In this document: one piece after another, positions 15,796-25,979 of the stretch
How positions within the stretch are numbered: position 1 is the first letter of the stretch
Layout of the letters: the number at the start of each line of letters is the position of its first letter
From: Pedosphaera sp.
GTDB lineage: Bacteria; Verrucomicrobiota; Verrucomicrobiia; Limisphaerales; SXQI01
Length of the DNA: 34,173 nt
Reading direction: 5' to 3'
Assembly (NCBI GenBank): GCA_025359965.1
Contig: JANYDC010000118.1
Location: forward strand, 1-34,173
Made by a program: the position numbers and the translations under genes
Notes under the pieces: model-generated
What the model was told of the DNA's origin: nothing
Seen by the model: the letters and a program-made list of their open reading frames with translations, nothing else
Database searches by the model: none

Positions 15796-18700
15796 ATGGA
15801 TTCGGACCGCCCACGAGTCTCCCACCATCCAACCAAAGATCCCATGATCGACGCCCGCGAACCGATAGTTTCCCCAAAATCCTCAGCCGCGCGCCGGGGT
15901 AAAACGTCCGTTGCCACAAACCGCCGTTCCACCGGTGGCAACGCTCCTGCCAAACGCCTCACTATCAGCCGCATTTTCAGCGACGCCAAAGTCAAACCCT
16001 TCGATCAAATCGAGTGGGATCGACGCACTGCCGAAATCACCGATGATTCCGGCAAAGTAATCTTCAAACAGGACAACGTAGAAGTACCCAAGTTTTGGTC
16101 CGTTTTGGCCACCAAAGTCGTTGTTTCCAAATATTTTTACGGCGAACAGAACACTCCCGAACGCGAAACCTCGGTTAAGCAGTTGGTCAACCGGGTTTGC
16201 CGCACCATTGCTGATTGGGGTGTCCGTGACGGTTATTTCTCCAAGACGGACGGCGAAATCTTCTTCGAGGAGTTGACTTGGCTTTGCGTGAACCAGTATG
16301 GCGCGTTCAACTCGCCAGTTTGGTTCAATGTGGGGCTTTACCACCAGTACGGTGTCGGCAAAAATTCCGCGCTGGGCAACTGGTTTTACAACCGCGAAAC
16401 CGGTGTCGCTGAACGGGCTAAAACCCAGTACGAGTATCCACAGGGCAGCGCCTGCTTCATCCAGTCGGTGGATGACAACATGGAGAGCATCATGCACCTG
16501 GCCTACAGCGAGGCCATGTTGTTCAAATACGGCTCCGGCACCGGCACCGACCTCTCCCCCATCCGCTCCAGCAAGGAAAAGCTCAGCGGCGGCGGGCGGC
16601 CGAGTGGCCCCATGTCTTTCCTAAAAGTATACGACCAGGTGGCCAACGTGGTGAAATCGGGCGGCAAAACCCGTCGCGCGGCCAAAATGAACACCCTTAA
16701 GGACTGGCACGGCGATATTGAGGATTTTATCGATGCCAAGCAGAAGGAAGAGCGCAAAGCCTGGGCGCTCATCGAACAGGGTTACAACGGCTCCTACAAT
16801 GGCGACGCCTACGGCAGCGTCATGTATCAGAACGAAAACCTTTCCGTGCGCGCCTCGGATGAGTTCATGACCGCGGCACTCGCAGGCGGCGACTGGTGGA
16901 CCAAAACAGTCACCGGCAACAAGCCTCTTGAGAAAAAGGACGCGGCCCAACTGCTGCACAAAATCGCCGAAGGCACTTGGGTCTGCGGCGACCCCGGCAT
17001 GCAGTACGACGGGGCCATTCAGAAATGGCACACCTGCAAAGCCACCGAGCCCATCCACTCGACCAACCCATGCTCCGAGTACGTGTTCCTGAATAACACG
17101 GCCTGCAACCTTGCCTCGTTGAACCTCATGAAATTCAAGAGGGACGATGGCACGTTCGACGTGGAACGCTATAAAGCCGCGATCCGCATTTACATCACCG
17201 CCCAGGAGATCGTGGTCGACAACGCCAGCTACCCCACCCAGCAAATTGCAGAAAACTCCCACATCTTCCGCACTTTGGGCTTGGGCTACGCAAATCTTGG
17301 CTCTCTGGTGATGAGCTACGGCCTGCCCTACGACTCCAATGAGGCCCGCGCCCTGGCAGGTGCGCTTACTGCGGTGCTGACAGGACATGCCTACGAGCAA
17401 TCGGCCGAGATCGCCGCAGTCATGGGTACTTTCAAGGGATACCATGACGCCCGTTGCAGCGGGGTCAGCAAACCGGTGGGCAAAAACAACGTTGAAGCCA
17501 TGCTCGGCGTGATCCAGCAACATCGTGATGCGGTTGAAGCCATCCAACCCAGCCGCGAATTCAGCAATCTTAAGGATGAGGCCCTGGTCTGCTGGGAACG
17601 CGCGCTCGCGCTCGGTCGCCGTCATGGCTATCGCAACGCACAGGTCACCGTGCTCGCACCCACCGGCACCATCGCTTTCTTGATGGACTGCGACACGACC
17701 GGTATCGAACCCGATATCGCGCTCGTAAAATATAAACTCCTCGCCGGCGGCGGGATGCTGAAAATCGTCAACCGCACCGTGCCCGAAGGTCTGAGCCGCC
17801 TCGGCTATAGCGCGGCGGAATGCAAAGCCATCATCGACCACGTCGCGGCCCACGACACGATTGAAAACGTTGAGGAGGACGGCCGGATCATCAGGAGCGG
17901 TGTCAAACCGGAGCATATCCCCGTGTTCGATTGCGCCTTCAAAGCCCACAAGGGTCAGCGCAGCATCGTTTACATGGCCCACTTGAAAATGATGGGCGCA
18001 GCCCAGCCATTCATCAGCGGTGCCATCTCCAAGACGGTCAATCTGCCCAACAACTGCACCGTTGATGACATCAAGGATGCCTATATCCAGGCATGGAAGA
18101 TGGGCCTGAAATGCGTCGCCATTTACCGCGACGGCTCGAAGCGCTCACAGCCGCTCAACACCAAGAAAACCACCGAAGGCGGTTCGGGCAAGGCCGTTCT
18201 CGTTGAGGATCCCCGCTTGGAACAACTCGAAGCCGAAGTGGCCGTTCTCCGCGAGAAGGCCGGCCAACCGATCCGCCGCCGACTCCCCGCCACTCGCAGC
18301 GCCGTGACGCATAAATTCGACATCGCCGGACACGAGGGCTACCTCACTGTCGGCTTGTTCGAGGACGGCCATCCGGGCGAACTCTTCGTCACCATGGCCA
18401 AGGAAGGCTCCACCATCGGGGGCCTGATGGACAGCATCGGTGCTCTTACCAGCATGTCCCTTCAGTACGGCGTGCCTCTTGAGGCGCTCGTCAAAAAATT
18501 CGCGCACCAGCGTTTCGAACCCTCCGGTTTCACCAAGAATCCGGACATCCGCAACGCCGCGTCCATTATCGACTACGTGTTCCGTTGGATGGGCATCACC
18601 TTCATCCCCGGTTATCGCGAAGCCAATTCGCCCAACTCCAACCAGACCGAGCTGCCGCTGCCGGAACTGATTGAGCAGGTTAAAAAAAAACTGAACCGAC

Positions 18701-18924
18701 CGGTGCCTGAACTCCCCGTAGTTGAAGAACCCAGCGCCATGGACAGTCTCAAAGCCGCCAACGTCGCAACACCGCAAAAAACGAAGGCTGCCATTAACAT
18801 AAACGACATCCTGCGCGGCTTCCAAAAAGACGCCCCGACCTGCCCCAACTGCGGCAATGTCGCGGTCCGCAACGGTGCCTGCTACAAGTGCCTCAACTGC
18901 GGCGAAAGCCTCGGCTGTAGCTAA
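15796..18924 (+). CDS. nrdJ: Adenosylcobalamin-dependent (class II) ribonucleotide reductase
   Basis: This enzyme reduces ribonucleotides to deoxyribonucleotides using a B12-generated thiyl radical, so it works with or without oxygen. The 1042-residue chain carries the N-x-C-x-E active-site motif in STNPCSEYVFLNNTACNLA, the GSACFIQSVDDNMESI Cys region, the allowed-loop segment SGTGTDLSPIRSS, and APTGTIAFLMDCDTTGIEPD. The long C-terminus has a TSCPD-like domain (about 830-960, GHPGELFVTMAKEGSTIGGLMDSIGALTS region) and ends in a four-Cys zinc ribbon (CPNCGN... CYKCLNCG). The first 48 residues are Ser/Arg-rich and unlike the family core; M17 (15844) is an alternative start. No small-subunit gene is near, as expected for class II. 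Confidence 0.95.
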   Translation: MDSDRPRVSHHPTKDPMIDAREPIVSPKSSAARRGKTSVATNRRSTGGNAPAKRLTISRIFSDAKVKPFDQIEWDRRTAEITDDSGKVIFKQDNVEVPKFWSVLATKVVVSKYFYGEQNTPERETSVKQLVNRVCRTIADWGVRDGYFSKTDGEIFFEELTWLCVNQYGAFNSPVWFNVGLYHQYGVGKNSALGNWFYNRETGVAERAKTQYEYPQGSACFIQSVDDNMESIMHLAYSEAMLFKYGSGTGTDLSPIRSSKEKLSGGGRPSGPMSFLKVYDQVANVVKSGGKTRRAAKMNTLKDWHGDIEDFIDAKQKEERKAWALIEQGYNGSYNGDAYGSVMYQNENLSVRASDEFMTAALAGGDWWTKTVTGNKPLEKKDAAQLLHKIAEGTWVCGDPGMQYDGAIQKWHTCKATEPIHSTNPCSEYVFLNNTACNLASLNLMKFKRDDGTFDVERYKAAIRIYITAQEIVVDNASYPTQQIAENSHIFRTLGLGYANLGSLVMSYGLPYDSNEARALAGALTAVLTGHAYEQSAEIAAVMGTFKGYHDARCSGVSKPVGKNNVEAMLGVIQQHRDAVEAIQPSREFSNLKDEALVCWERALALGRRHGYRNAQVTVLAPTGTIAFLMDCDTTGIEPDIALVKYKLLAGGGMLKIVNRTVPEGLSRLGYSAAECKAIIDHVAAHDTIENVEEDGRIIRSGVKPEHIPVFDCAFKAHKGQRSIVYMAHLKMMGAAQPFISGAISKTVNLPNNCTVDDIKDAYIQAWKMGLKCVAIYRDGSKRSQPLNTKKTTEGGSGKAVLVEDPRLEQLEAEVAVLREKAGQPIRRRLPATRSAVTHKFDIAGHEGYLTVGLFEDGHPGELFVTMAKEGSTIGGLMDSIGALTSMSLQYGVPLEALVKKFAHQRFEPSGFTKNPDIRNAASIIDYVFRWMGITFIPGYREANSPNSNQTELPLPELIEQVKKKLNRPVPELPVVEEPSAMDSLKAANVATPQKTKAAININDILRGFQKDAPTCPNCGNVAVRNGACYKCLNCGESLGCS

Positions 18925-18940
18925 GCCAACAACCGAATTC

Positions 18941-18979
18941 AAAGCGGCTGAGTCCCAAAAAAGGGACCAGCCGCTTTTT
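18941..18979 (+). terminator. Rho-independent terminator after nrdJ
   Basis: AAAGCGGCTG at 18941-18950 pairs with CAGCCGCTTT at 18968-18977, and GTCCC (18952-18956) pairs inside with GGGAC (18963-18967) around an A-rich loop, leaving one bulged A. A T run closes the plus-strand side. It begins 16 nt after the nrdJ stop and lies between two convergent genes, so it may also slow transcription arriving from the phospholipase gene on the minus strand. Confidence 0.9.
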
Positions 18980-19002
18980 AGTGATGCCATTCAGACCGGC
19001 GC

Positions 19003-21330
19003 TCAGGGGGCTATCAACCGGAACACCTCGTTCACATTGGTTGCCGCCACCGTGATCGCTCTGCTTCCGTCGAGCGGCACAGGAACGCCAGGAACGGCCA
19101 GCCAGTCAGCGGAGGACAATTTGATGGACGATTCAAGTCGGAACGGCGCGGGATGGTTCGACCACGAAAGCCGGACCACCGAATCATCCAGCCGCTGGAT
19201 GCCGAGTGCCGGAGTTCCGGTGATCACCCTGAATCGACTTTCAGAAAGTGCGCCATCGTCATCACGAACGTCCATGGAGACTTCGAAATAGCCGGATGCG
19301 GGGTATTGATGGTTTAAGGTGAAGGTGCGCTCGGTAAGATTCATGGTCGACCTTAACGTGCCGTCGCCATAAGAAATGTTCACCACCCAAGTATCAGAGC
19401 CGGGATCCGCGATGGCAAATTCCCTCAACAACGTCCGGTCGTTTCCAAGGGAAATCGCAGCGGGAACGTCGATACGCGGCGTGACGTTGCGGACGATGAT
19501 GGAAACCTTTTCAGTGGCAACCGACGCGCCATCAAAAACCTCCAGCCACGCCTGCGGCGACGAATTGTCAGGGTAGGTGTGAGTGGCGAACGGGGAGTAA
19601 CTATAGTCGGTGTCCCAGACGCCATCATTGTTGAAGTCCCATCGGAATTGGAGAATGTCGCCGGATGGATCTGTGCTTGGATCGGCGTTAAAAGTGATTG
19701 GTTCGCCTTCGTTCGCGTCGTAGGGTCCACCGGGTTTGGCGACCGGCGGCAGATTGGTCGCGGAGGTGGCCCACACAGTGTAGAGGAACGTCGATCCATC
19801 ATCCACCACCGGAATGGCGACGCGGGCGACAGAAGCGAGTTCGTCCGCCCACTGGTCGGCGCCGAACGGCGTCCGTTTCACCGCCACATTCCAACGAACT
19901 TGAGGAAAGTGCGCCTTGATCAGGTTCCGAGCGCCCAGCGCGCGGGAGAAAACATCTCCAGTCAAAGGAGCGAGAACGGCGGGCGTCAGGTATGCAAGGA
20001 TCTGACTGGTGGTCGTCTGGGCGTCGAGGGTTAGACTGCTGATCGCCAAATACGAGAAGCCGTCAACGTCGCCTGACTGTGCGAACAGGTCGCCCGGCTC
20101 GACCGATATCCCCCAAATGTCGCGCCCTCCGAGGACGCTCCAGTAACGCTCCGGCCGTATCTTTTCGAGGAAGTTCTTGATCTGCGTGGCCCGATCGAGG
20201 GCTTCGTCCGCGCCATCACCGGTGCTACTGTTGGCAATATCTTTGACTACCTTGGTGAAGTCTGAAGCCATGGCAGAAACATTGGTGCCGAACTTCATGT
20301 TCTGCGCGATGATGGCGGCGATCAAACCTGAACCGGGAAAGTCCATGGAGACTATTCCCGTGGTGCGGCGCTGCCCTCCTAAAAAAAGAAATTTCAAGTA
20401 CCGGTAAGGAATGCCTTCCTCACCAAGCAGTCCATTGGCCACGTCTATGGGCCAGATGCCGCCTCGTTCGCTGCTTCCGGACAGAGAATTTTCGTACATG
20501 ATCGAGGGGCTGCCGATCTCAATCGTGGCGGCATGCCCGACCACCGCAGCCCACTTTGTCGGCATGTCAGAGAAGTCTCCCAGATCCCAATAGCCGTTTC
20601 CAGGAATCTCACTGGAATCGAGTCCAAAATCGGTCGGAGGTGTGGTTCTTGGGGAATAGAAGCCTTGGATGATAACAATCTTTCCACGGACTTCACCGAG
20701 AGGGACACCATAGTCGGACCGGTGAACCGTTCTTGCAATCCTGCCGCCCAACCCGCTTTCGTCGCGATACCATTGAAACGTCTCGTAGTACCGCCTTGTG
20801 TTTCCAAACGGATCAGGGACACCGTCATCACTCAGCCAAAGCAGAATCGACTCCGTCGGATTCTCCGACAGAAAATCATTGCAGATATTGAGCACGTCTC
20901 CAAACATCGCTTCCTGAAAAACCGTGCCGTGATGAATGGCGAACCGGTCCTCGATATGTCGAGCACGGATATCCAGCGCCCGTATGCCAGCTTTTAACTG
21001 CTCCTTCAGCGGCATCGACTGCGTTTTAGCCAGAGAACCGCCGTATCGCGACATCGTGTCGTGAGTGCCGGGAACAGAGAGGAGGGTCAGCGGGGTGGAA
21101 TCCGGAACCCAGCGCATCCAGTCCGAGTAGTCGCTCTGCGCCGTTTCGCCCGTGTGAACGGCGCGCGAATCCGCGACAGCAGGAGCTGCAAAAAGCAGAA
21201 GGCAGATGGCCGGAACCCTAGCCACCATCCATGCCAGTTGACGCAGGAACTTTGGCCCCCAAAGAGTGCCGGAAAGAGCAGGAGCGGCTATTTCTTGGTC
21301 CCGATGCGGATAATAGATGGTTTCGAGCAT
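19003..21330 (-). CDS. Secreted PI-PLC X-domain protein with PKD domains
   Basis: This is a 775-residue exported protein. A signal-like hydrophobic stretch spans about 36-52 (VARVPAICLLLFAAPAVA). Residues about 75-400 form a phosphatidylinositol-specific phospholipase C X domain with both catalytic histidines: SVPGTHDTMSRYGG and RFAIHHGTVFQE, with ALDIRAR between. Two PKD-like Ig domains follow (about 535-625, GGPYDANEGEPITFNADPS and RWDFNNDGVWD; and about 626-710), then a C-terminal beta module with VRLSWSNHPAPFRLES, a type often seen at the end of verrucomicrobial secreted proteins. Known PI-PLCs cleave the phosphodiester of phosphoinositides or GPI anchors; the substrate here is unknown. 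A perfect AAGGAGGT directly abuts the ATG at 21330; M35 (21228) would give a more usual signal peptide. Confidence 0.88.
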   Translation of the reverse strand: MLETIYYPHRDQEIAAPALSGTLWGPKFLRQLAWMVARVPAICLLLFAAPAVADSRAVHTGETAQSDYSDWMRWVPDSTPLTLLSVPGTHDTMSRYGGSLAKTQSMPLKEQLKAGIRALDIRARHIEDRFAIHHGTVFQEAMFGDVLNICNDFLSENPTESILLWLSDDGVPDPFGNTRRYYETFQWYRDESGLGGRIARTVHRSDYGVPLGEVRGKIVIIQGFYSPRTTPPTDFGLDSSEIPGNGYWDLGDFSDMPTKWAAVVGHAATIEIGSPSIMYENSLSGSSERGGIWPIDVANGLLGEEGIPYRYLKFLFLGGQRRTTGIVSMDFPGSGLIAAIIAQNMKFGTNVSAMASDFTKVVKDIANSSTGDGADEALDRATQIKNFLEKIRPERYWSVLGGRDIWGISVEPGDLFAQSGDVDGFSYLAISSLTLDAQTTTSQILAYLTPAVLAPLTGDVFSRALGARNLIKAHFPQVRWNVAVKRTPFGADQWADELASVARVAIPVVDDGSTFLYTVWATSATNLPPVAKPGGPYDANEGEPITFNADPSTDPSGDILQFRWDFNNDGVWDTDYSYSPFATHTYPDNSSPQAWLEVFDGASVATEKVSIIVRNVTPRIDVPAAISLGNDRTLLREFAIADPGSDTWVVNISYGDGTLRSTMNLTERTFTLNHQYPASGYFEVSMDVRDDDGALSESRFRVITGTPALGIQRLDDSVVRLSWSNHPAPFRLESSIKLSSADWLAVPGVPVPLDGSRAITVAATNVNEVFRLIAP

Positions 21331-21338
21331 ACCTCCTT
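21331..21338 (-). promoter_or_regulatory. Perfect Shine-Dalgarno abutting the start codon
   Basis: On the minus strand AAGGAGGT ends immediately before the ATG at 21330, so the usual 5-9 nt spacer is missing. Either initiation occurs here with an atypical spacing, or a start further inside is used. The upstream kinase gene shows a weaker version of the same thing, GAAGGG directly before its ATG at 24924. It is notable because most genes in the window have no Shine-Dalgarno sequence at all. Confidence 0.6.
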
Positions 21339-21429
21339 CTTAAGAAGTCCGCCTTAAAAGTTTCGCGGAAATCTTCAGCAAAGAATCGGGAGGACGAAGT
21401 CAGGCTCGAAAGCCCAGAAAACAACCGAC

Positions 21430-24400
21430 TCAAGGCGAGCGCAGCCCTCTGACCTGCCGCCACGCATCGCTGAGTTCTGTGCGCGTCAGCGGCCGCAGCG
21501 AAGTCGTGTCGTCCAGCCTGTGACTGGAAAGCATCTGCGCTCGGAACAGCAGTTCCTTGGGTGTCCCGACGGCCTTAGAGACATCCCAGATGCGCGCCAT
21601 TCCGTCGCTGCAAGACGTTACAATTCGGGTTCCGTCTGGACTGAACGATGCCTGAACCACCCATGCGCCATGCTTCAGAGGCGGCGTGATCGCTTCACCA
21701 GTCGCCGCATCCCAGACGCGAGCGGTCGCGTCGCCAGCAGCGGTCACAACTCTCCGGCTGTCCGGGCTGAACGCCACCTCATAGAGATTGCCGTCATGCC
21801 GCAGCGGCGGGGTCAATTCGCGCCCGCTCTCCGAGTTCCAAAGCCGCACTGCGTTTTCTGGATCAGTCGTCGCGATCAGCTTACCGTCAGGGCTCCAATC
21901 CAAGCTGTTGATTCCAGCCGCGTGCACCATTTGCACCGCGAGCCAGTTCGTGGTCCCGCAATCCCAGATGCGAACGGACGACACCATGCCAAAATCCAAC
22001 AGCGCAATCCGCTTCCCGTCCGGAGAGAACTTCGCCAGACTTCCACTACCGCTAAAAGGAATTGGAGGAAAAGCCGGGGTGCCCGTCGCCACATCCAAAA
22101 CGCTCCACGCCCGCTCACTTCCTCGGGTGAGCAACCAGGTCCCTTCGTTATTCAACTGCGCCCAACCACTCGCTGCCTTTCCCGGAGGAGTCGCGAGCAC
22201 GAGTTGGCCGGTGGCGGCATCCCAAACGCGTGCAATACCGTCGACCGTAACGGTCAATAGTCGCCGTCCGTCCCGACTGTATCCCGCCGTGTAAAACCCA
22301 TTGGTGTGCCGCAATGAAAACTGCTCCTTGGCATCGGCCAAATTCCACACGTGCAGAAAACCGCCGCCGGAAGTTGTGATGAAGCGCTTTCCATCGGGAA
22401 GAAACGCGCAATAGCTGGCCGTCCCAAAGTGACGCAGAGGGACTGATGCCGGATGACCAGTCGCCGCATCCCAGAGGCGCCCAATGCCTTCCATGCCTGT
22501 CGTGAGCAGGCGAGTTCCGTCCGGGCTGAACACGGCCCTTGAAACCGCCTGCTCGTGACGCGCTACAAACAGCGTTCCATCCAACGCCGGCAAGTGCCAG
22601 AGCCGGGCAACTCCGTTTCGTCCTGCGGTGGCGACGCGCGTGCCGTCTGGACTGAATGCGGCGCCATTAATCCCGCCTCCTTCGCGCAATGGGGCTAACA
22701 GCGGCGTGCCATTGGCCGCGCTCCAAAAGCGCGCGGTCCCGTCGCGACTGGCGGTGAGCACTATATCGTTCGCCTGATTCAAGCGCGCCATATGGACGAT
22801 ACCGCGATGCCGAAACACCAATTTCGTTTCACCACGCTGCACGTCCCATAGCCGCGCGAAGTTATCTTCGCCGGCCACAAGCAGATGCCTGCCGTCCGAG
22901 GTGAAGGTCAGGTCCGAAGCCATGCCCTGTTGCTGCAGGATTCCGGGCAACCTCATACCCGAAGCAACGTCGAACACATGAACTGCGAGCATATAGTCCG
23001 AGCACGCCAGCCAAGCGCCATCAGGACTGAACACCGCACGCCGCAGGGCTCCGTAATGTTTGATGACAGGGAAGGCTCGTTCGCCGGTCGCCACGTCCCA
23101 GATGATCGCCGTGTGGTCTTCGCCGGCCGTGGCGAGGTGTCGGCCATCAGGACTGAAGCACACGAAGTTCACGTGCGTGCTATGCACCAGCAAAGGGCCA
23201 GCCGGATCGCCAGTGGCCGCATTGAAGAGCCGGGCACCGTTCTTCAGCGGGACGGCGAACAGCTTTCCATCGGGACTGAAGGCGAGATTGCGCTCGCCGC
23301 TCTCCAGTCGAATTGGGGCGCCAATTGCCAGCCCTGTCGCCGCATCCCAAATCCTCGCCGCATGATCCGCGCAAACCGTGGCCACCCGCGTGCCGTCTGG
23401 ACTGAACTCCGCGGATTCCAAGGCCTGCGGGTGCCCAAGCGGCGGAATCCAGTCCTCACCGGACGCGACCACACGGATGTGCGCCTTCCCATCCCGACTG
23501 GCGGTTAGTAGTTTCGATCCATCCGGACTGAACGCCACCGAAACAACAGCGTCTTCGTGGAACCACGTTCGCTCCAATGAGGGTGCTTGACGCCACGCCG
23601 CCGCCAAACGGAAACGGTGCATGTCGTCGCTCTTCCCCGCCTGCGAATCCAGCCGAGCTGCCTCGGCAAACCACAATGCGGCCGTCAAAGGATCGCCTTC
23701 CTCGGCCAGGCGGTTGCCCGTGGCAACGTTGAGGTGCACGATCTGTTGCCGCCGTTCCTCAGCCTGCCGGGCCAGCTGTCCGCGCGCAGCAGACACACGC
23801 ACATTCATAACAGTCGAGATGACCGAAACCGCGACGAGTGCGAGGACGAGAATAGCCGACAGTGCCGCAACGGTCGGATTGCGACGGGCCCATTTGCCGG
23901 CACGTTCCAATGCGCCACTCGGTCGCGCCAGAATTGGTTCACCGCGCAACCAACGTTCGAGATCTTCAGCGAGCGCGTCCGCCGAGCCGTAACGGCGCGC
24001 TGGATCCTTCTCCAGGCACTTCAGGCAGATGGTGTCGAGGTCGACATCGATGCGTTGAGTTTTTCCAGCGATGGCGCTGGGCGCCGTCGGCTCAGTTTCC
24101 ATCACCCGTCGCAACACCTCCACCGGCGCTCCTCCGGAGAACGGCGCACGGCCGGCGAGTAATTCATAGAGGATCGCGCCTAAACCATAGACATCGGCTG
24201 CGGTTGTTGAATCGCCTGCGCGCCCGGATGCCATCTCTGGCGCTATGTAGGCCGGCGTGCCAAGCACCGCTCGTGTCTGCGTCAAGTGAATGTCATGGCC
24301 GATCAGTTTCGCGAGACCGAAATCGGTGAGCACCGGTTCGGCACGAGAATCGAGAAGGACGTTGGCGGGCTTGAGGTCGCGATGCAAAACGCCACGCTGA

Positions 24401-24924
24401 TGCGCGTAGTGGACCGTCCGCGCCAGCTTCGCCAGCAAGCTCGCAGCTTCAGATGGATTGAGGCGTGCTTCGGGTCGGGATATCTTCGCGGCGAGTGATT
24501 CGCCTTCCACGAACTTCATGGCGATGAAGTGCCGTCCCTCGTGAACGCCAATCTCGTAAACGTGCACGATGCCAGGATGATCAAGGCGTGCCGCCGCCTC
24601 GGCTTCGGCCAGGAATCGCTGCACGAACTCGGCCGATGCCCATTCGCCGCCAAGGAGAAGCTTGATCGCCACCACGCGATTCAAACTCGTCTGCCGCGCA
24701 CGATAAACCACCCCCATCCCGCCGCGCGCAATCTCAGCTATTAGCTCGTAGTCACCGAACTGACGGCGTGGAGCCGCCGCTGGATCATAAACGGATTTGG
24801 CCCCGTAAAATTCTGAAGTTCTCACGGCCGTTCCGAGCAGACAATGCGGACACAAACCCGCAGGCGCGTTCGCCTTTAACGCGCGACCGCACTCGGGACA
24901 TGTCGGAGTGGACGTGGAAATCAT
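21430..24924 (-). CDS. Ser/Thr protein kinase with zinc ribbon and WD40 propeller(s)
   Basis: This is a 1164-residue PknB-like kinase. It opens with a zinc ribbon (C9, C12, C25, C28), then a kinase domain at about 58-340: glycine loop [12 protein letters not shown], Lys88 in [10 protein letters not shown], catalytic loop [19 protein letters not shown], and the APEMASG segment. A single membrane helix follows (about 352-375, [17 protein letters not shown]), then an alpha-helical linker and about 14-15 WD40 repeats (about 450-1135) with recurring FSPDG, LLTAS, and RLWDAATG motifs, enough for two seven-bladed propellers. All catalytic residues are present. The propellers lie on the far side of the membrane from the kinase, so they could sense an extracytoplasmic partner. 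The gene is 50 nt after the sigma factor gene. Confidence 0.94.
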   Translation of the reverse strand: MISTSTPTCPECGRALKANAPAGLCPHCLLGTAVRTSEFYGAKSVYDPAAAPRRQFGDYELIAEIARGGMGVVYRARQTSLNRVVAIKLLLGGEWASAEFVQRFLAEAEAAARLDHPGIVHVYEIGVHEGRHFIAMKFVEGESLAAKISRPEARLNPSEAASLLAKLARTVHYAHQRGVLHRDLKPANVLLDSRAEPVLTDFGLAKLIGHDIHLTQTRAVLGTPAYIAPEMASGRAGDSTTAADVYGLGAILYELLAGRAPFSGGAPVEVLRRVMETEPTAPSAIAGKTQRIDVDLDTICLKCLEKDPARRYGSADALAEDLERWLRGEPILARPSGALERAGKWARRNPTVAALSAILVLALVAVSVISTVMNVRVSAARGQLARQAEERRQQIVHLNVATGNRLAEEGDPLTAALWFAEAARLDSQAGKSDDMHRFRLAAAWRQAPSLERTWFHEDAVVSVAFSPDGSKLLTASRDGKAHIRVVASGEDWIPPLGHPQALESAEFSPDGTRVATVCADHAARIWDAATGLAIGAPIRLESGERNLAFSPDGKLFAVPLKNGARLFNAATGDPAGPLLVHSTHVNFVCFSPDGRHLATAGEDHTAIIWDVATGERAFPVIKHYGALRRAVFSPDGAWLACSDYMLAVHVFDVASGMRLPGILQQQGMASDLTFTSDGRHLLVAGEDNFARLWDVQRGETKLVFRHRGIVHMARLNQANDIVLTASRDGTARFWSAANGTPLLAPLREGGGINGAAFSPDGTRVATAGRNGVARLWHLPALDGTLFVARHEQAVSRAVFSPDGTRLLTTGMEGIGRLWDAATGHPASVPLRHFGTASYCAFLPDGKRFITTSGGGFLHVWNLADAKEQFSLRHTNGFYTAGYSRDGRRLLTVTVDGIARVWDAATGQLVLATPPGKAASGWAQLNNEGTWLLTRGSERAWSVLDVATGTPAFPPIPFSGSGSLAKFSPDGKRIALLDFGMVSSVRIWDCGTTNWLAVQMVHAAGINSLDWSPDGKLIATTDPENAVRLWNSESGRELTPPLRHDGNLYEVAFSPDSRRVVTAAGDATARVWDAATGEAITPPLKHGAWVVQASFSPDGTRIVTSCSDGMARIWDVSKAVGTPKELLFRAQMLSSHRLDDTTSLRPLTRTELSDAWRQVRGLRSP

Positions 24925-24974
24925 CCCTTCAATTTCATATTAAGCGAGCACGGCGAAAAGTTTCGACGGAGCGC

Positions 24975-25727
24975 TTAATCACTTAGAATATTCAGCAAAT
25001 GGGAAAGTTCCGCCTCCACTTCGGCGGCGGTTTCCACCGTTTGGGCGATTTCATCGCGCAGAATCTGGCCATAGCTCTGACGCAGACGATGGATACCGGA
25101 CTTGACTGCGGACTCCGAGATGCCCAGCCGCGCCGCCGTTTCGGCATACGACTGCACCTCGCCGTCTCCCAGCAAAAAACCTTTCAAAACATCGAAGCGT
25201 CCCGCACGACCACTATGATCGAACTCCGCCTGAAGTTTCTCTAAAACAATGGCGAGGAGCTGGTGGGCCCACTGTTGCTCGAAGATTCTCTCAGGCGTCA
25301 ATTCACTCATCGGCTCCAACAGGAAACGTCCCTCTGCGTCCTGGGCATCAAAGGAGAGGACCCTGTGTCCGCCGCCACGTTTGAGCGCACGCTCGCGATC
25401 GTAGTGATTGGCCAGAAAGCGGGATGCCGCCGTCAGCAGGAACGAGCGAAACCGGCCGCGGCTGGGATCCGCCGATTCCAGCCAGTTTTTCTCTAGTAAC
25501 CGGGCAAAGAATCCTTGGGTCAGATCCTCGGCATGATGGGCATCGTGGCCTTTGCTCCGGATGAACGAGTAAACGGGAAACCAATACTGCTGGCATAACC
25601 GGTCCAGCGCCCCAGCGGCCGCCGCCTGCTCCGTCCGTCCGGCGGCGAGCACGACGCTCCAATGAGTGCTCGCGAAATTTCCAGCGGGAAACCTATTCAT
25701 GGGAGGGTCATGCGAAGGCGTTTCCAT
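24975..25727 (-). CDS. ECF-type RNA polymerase sigma factor (kinase-linked)
   Basis: This is a 250-residue sigma-70 family protein with sigma2 (about 40-105: LCQQYWFPVYSFIRSKGHDA, AEDLTQGFFARLLEKNWL, GRFRSFLLTAASRFLANHYDRERA) and sigma4 (about 185-235: YAETAARLGISESAVKSGIHRLRQSY). Sigma3 is absent. Its N-terminal FASTHWSVVLAAG segment is typical of ECF groups in Planctomycetes and Verrucomicrobia that are coded next to Ser/Thr kinases and seem to be controlled by phosphorylation instead of an anti-sigma factor. That link is inferred from the neighbouring kinase; no anti-sigma gene is present. The acidic C-terminal tail (about 233-250) is extra to the basic fold. M10 is a possible alternative start. 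Confidence 0.9.
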   Translation of the reverse strand: METPSHDPPMNRFPAGNFASTHWSVVLAAGRTEQAAAAGALDRLCQQYWFPVYSFIRSKGHDAHHAEDLTQGFFARLLEKNWLESADPSRGRFRSFLLTAASRFLANHYDRERALKRGGGHRVLSFDAQDAEGRFLLEPMSELTPERIFEQQWAHQLLAIVLEKLQAEFDHSGRAGRFDVLKGFLLGDGEVQSYAETAARLGISESAVKSGIHRLRQSYGQILRDEIAQTVETAAEVEAELSHLLNILSD

Positions 25728-25923
25728 TTTCTAAAGTCATCCGTCACAGTTCGGATGCTTCCCTCGTCATTGCGGGGAAGACAAAAGGCGGGCTGGATGG
25801 CAATCGGGCCATCTTTGTCGGTGCCAACCGATGCGCAGCAGGCTGAAGTCCCCAACATCAAATGCCAAGACCAAAAATGATGTTAGGAAACAAAACGGCC
25901 ACAAGGCGTGCATGAACCCAAGC

Positions 25924-25959
25924 AAAAGCCCGCCAAGAGATTTCTCCCGGCGAGCTTTT
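25924..25959 (-). terminator. Terminator of mscL
   Basis: On the minus strand AAAAGCTCGCC (25959-25949) pairs with GGCGGGCTTTT (25934-25924), with one mismatch-type pair in an 11-bp stem around a 14-nt loop and a T tract at the 3' side. It starts 20 nt after the mscL stop. The remaining 25728-25923 stretch towards the sigma gene shows no gene. Confidence 0.8.
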
Positions 25960-25979
25960 CTGTTGGCGCAATTGATGGA

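Noticed and set aside
16621-17982. 453-codon open frame antisense to the ribonucleotide reductase gene
   Set aside because: It exists because the sense gene is strongly C/G-biased at third positions; its translation matches no family, and the sense strand carries intact catalytic motifs.
21520-24329. Long plus-strand frames across the kinase/WD40 gene
   Set aside because: They are antisense shadows; the minus strand has the full kinase and WD40 motifs.
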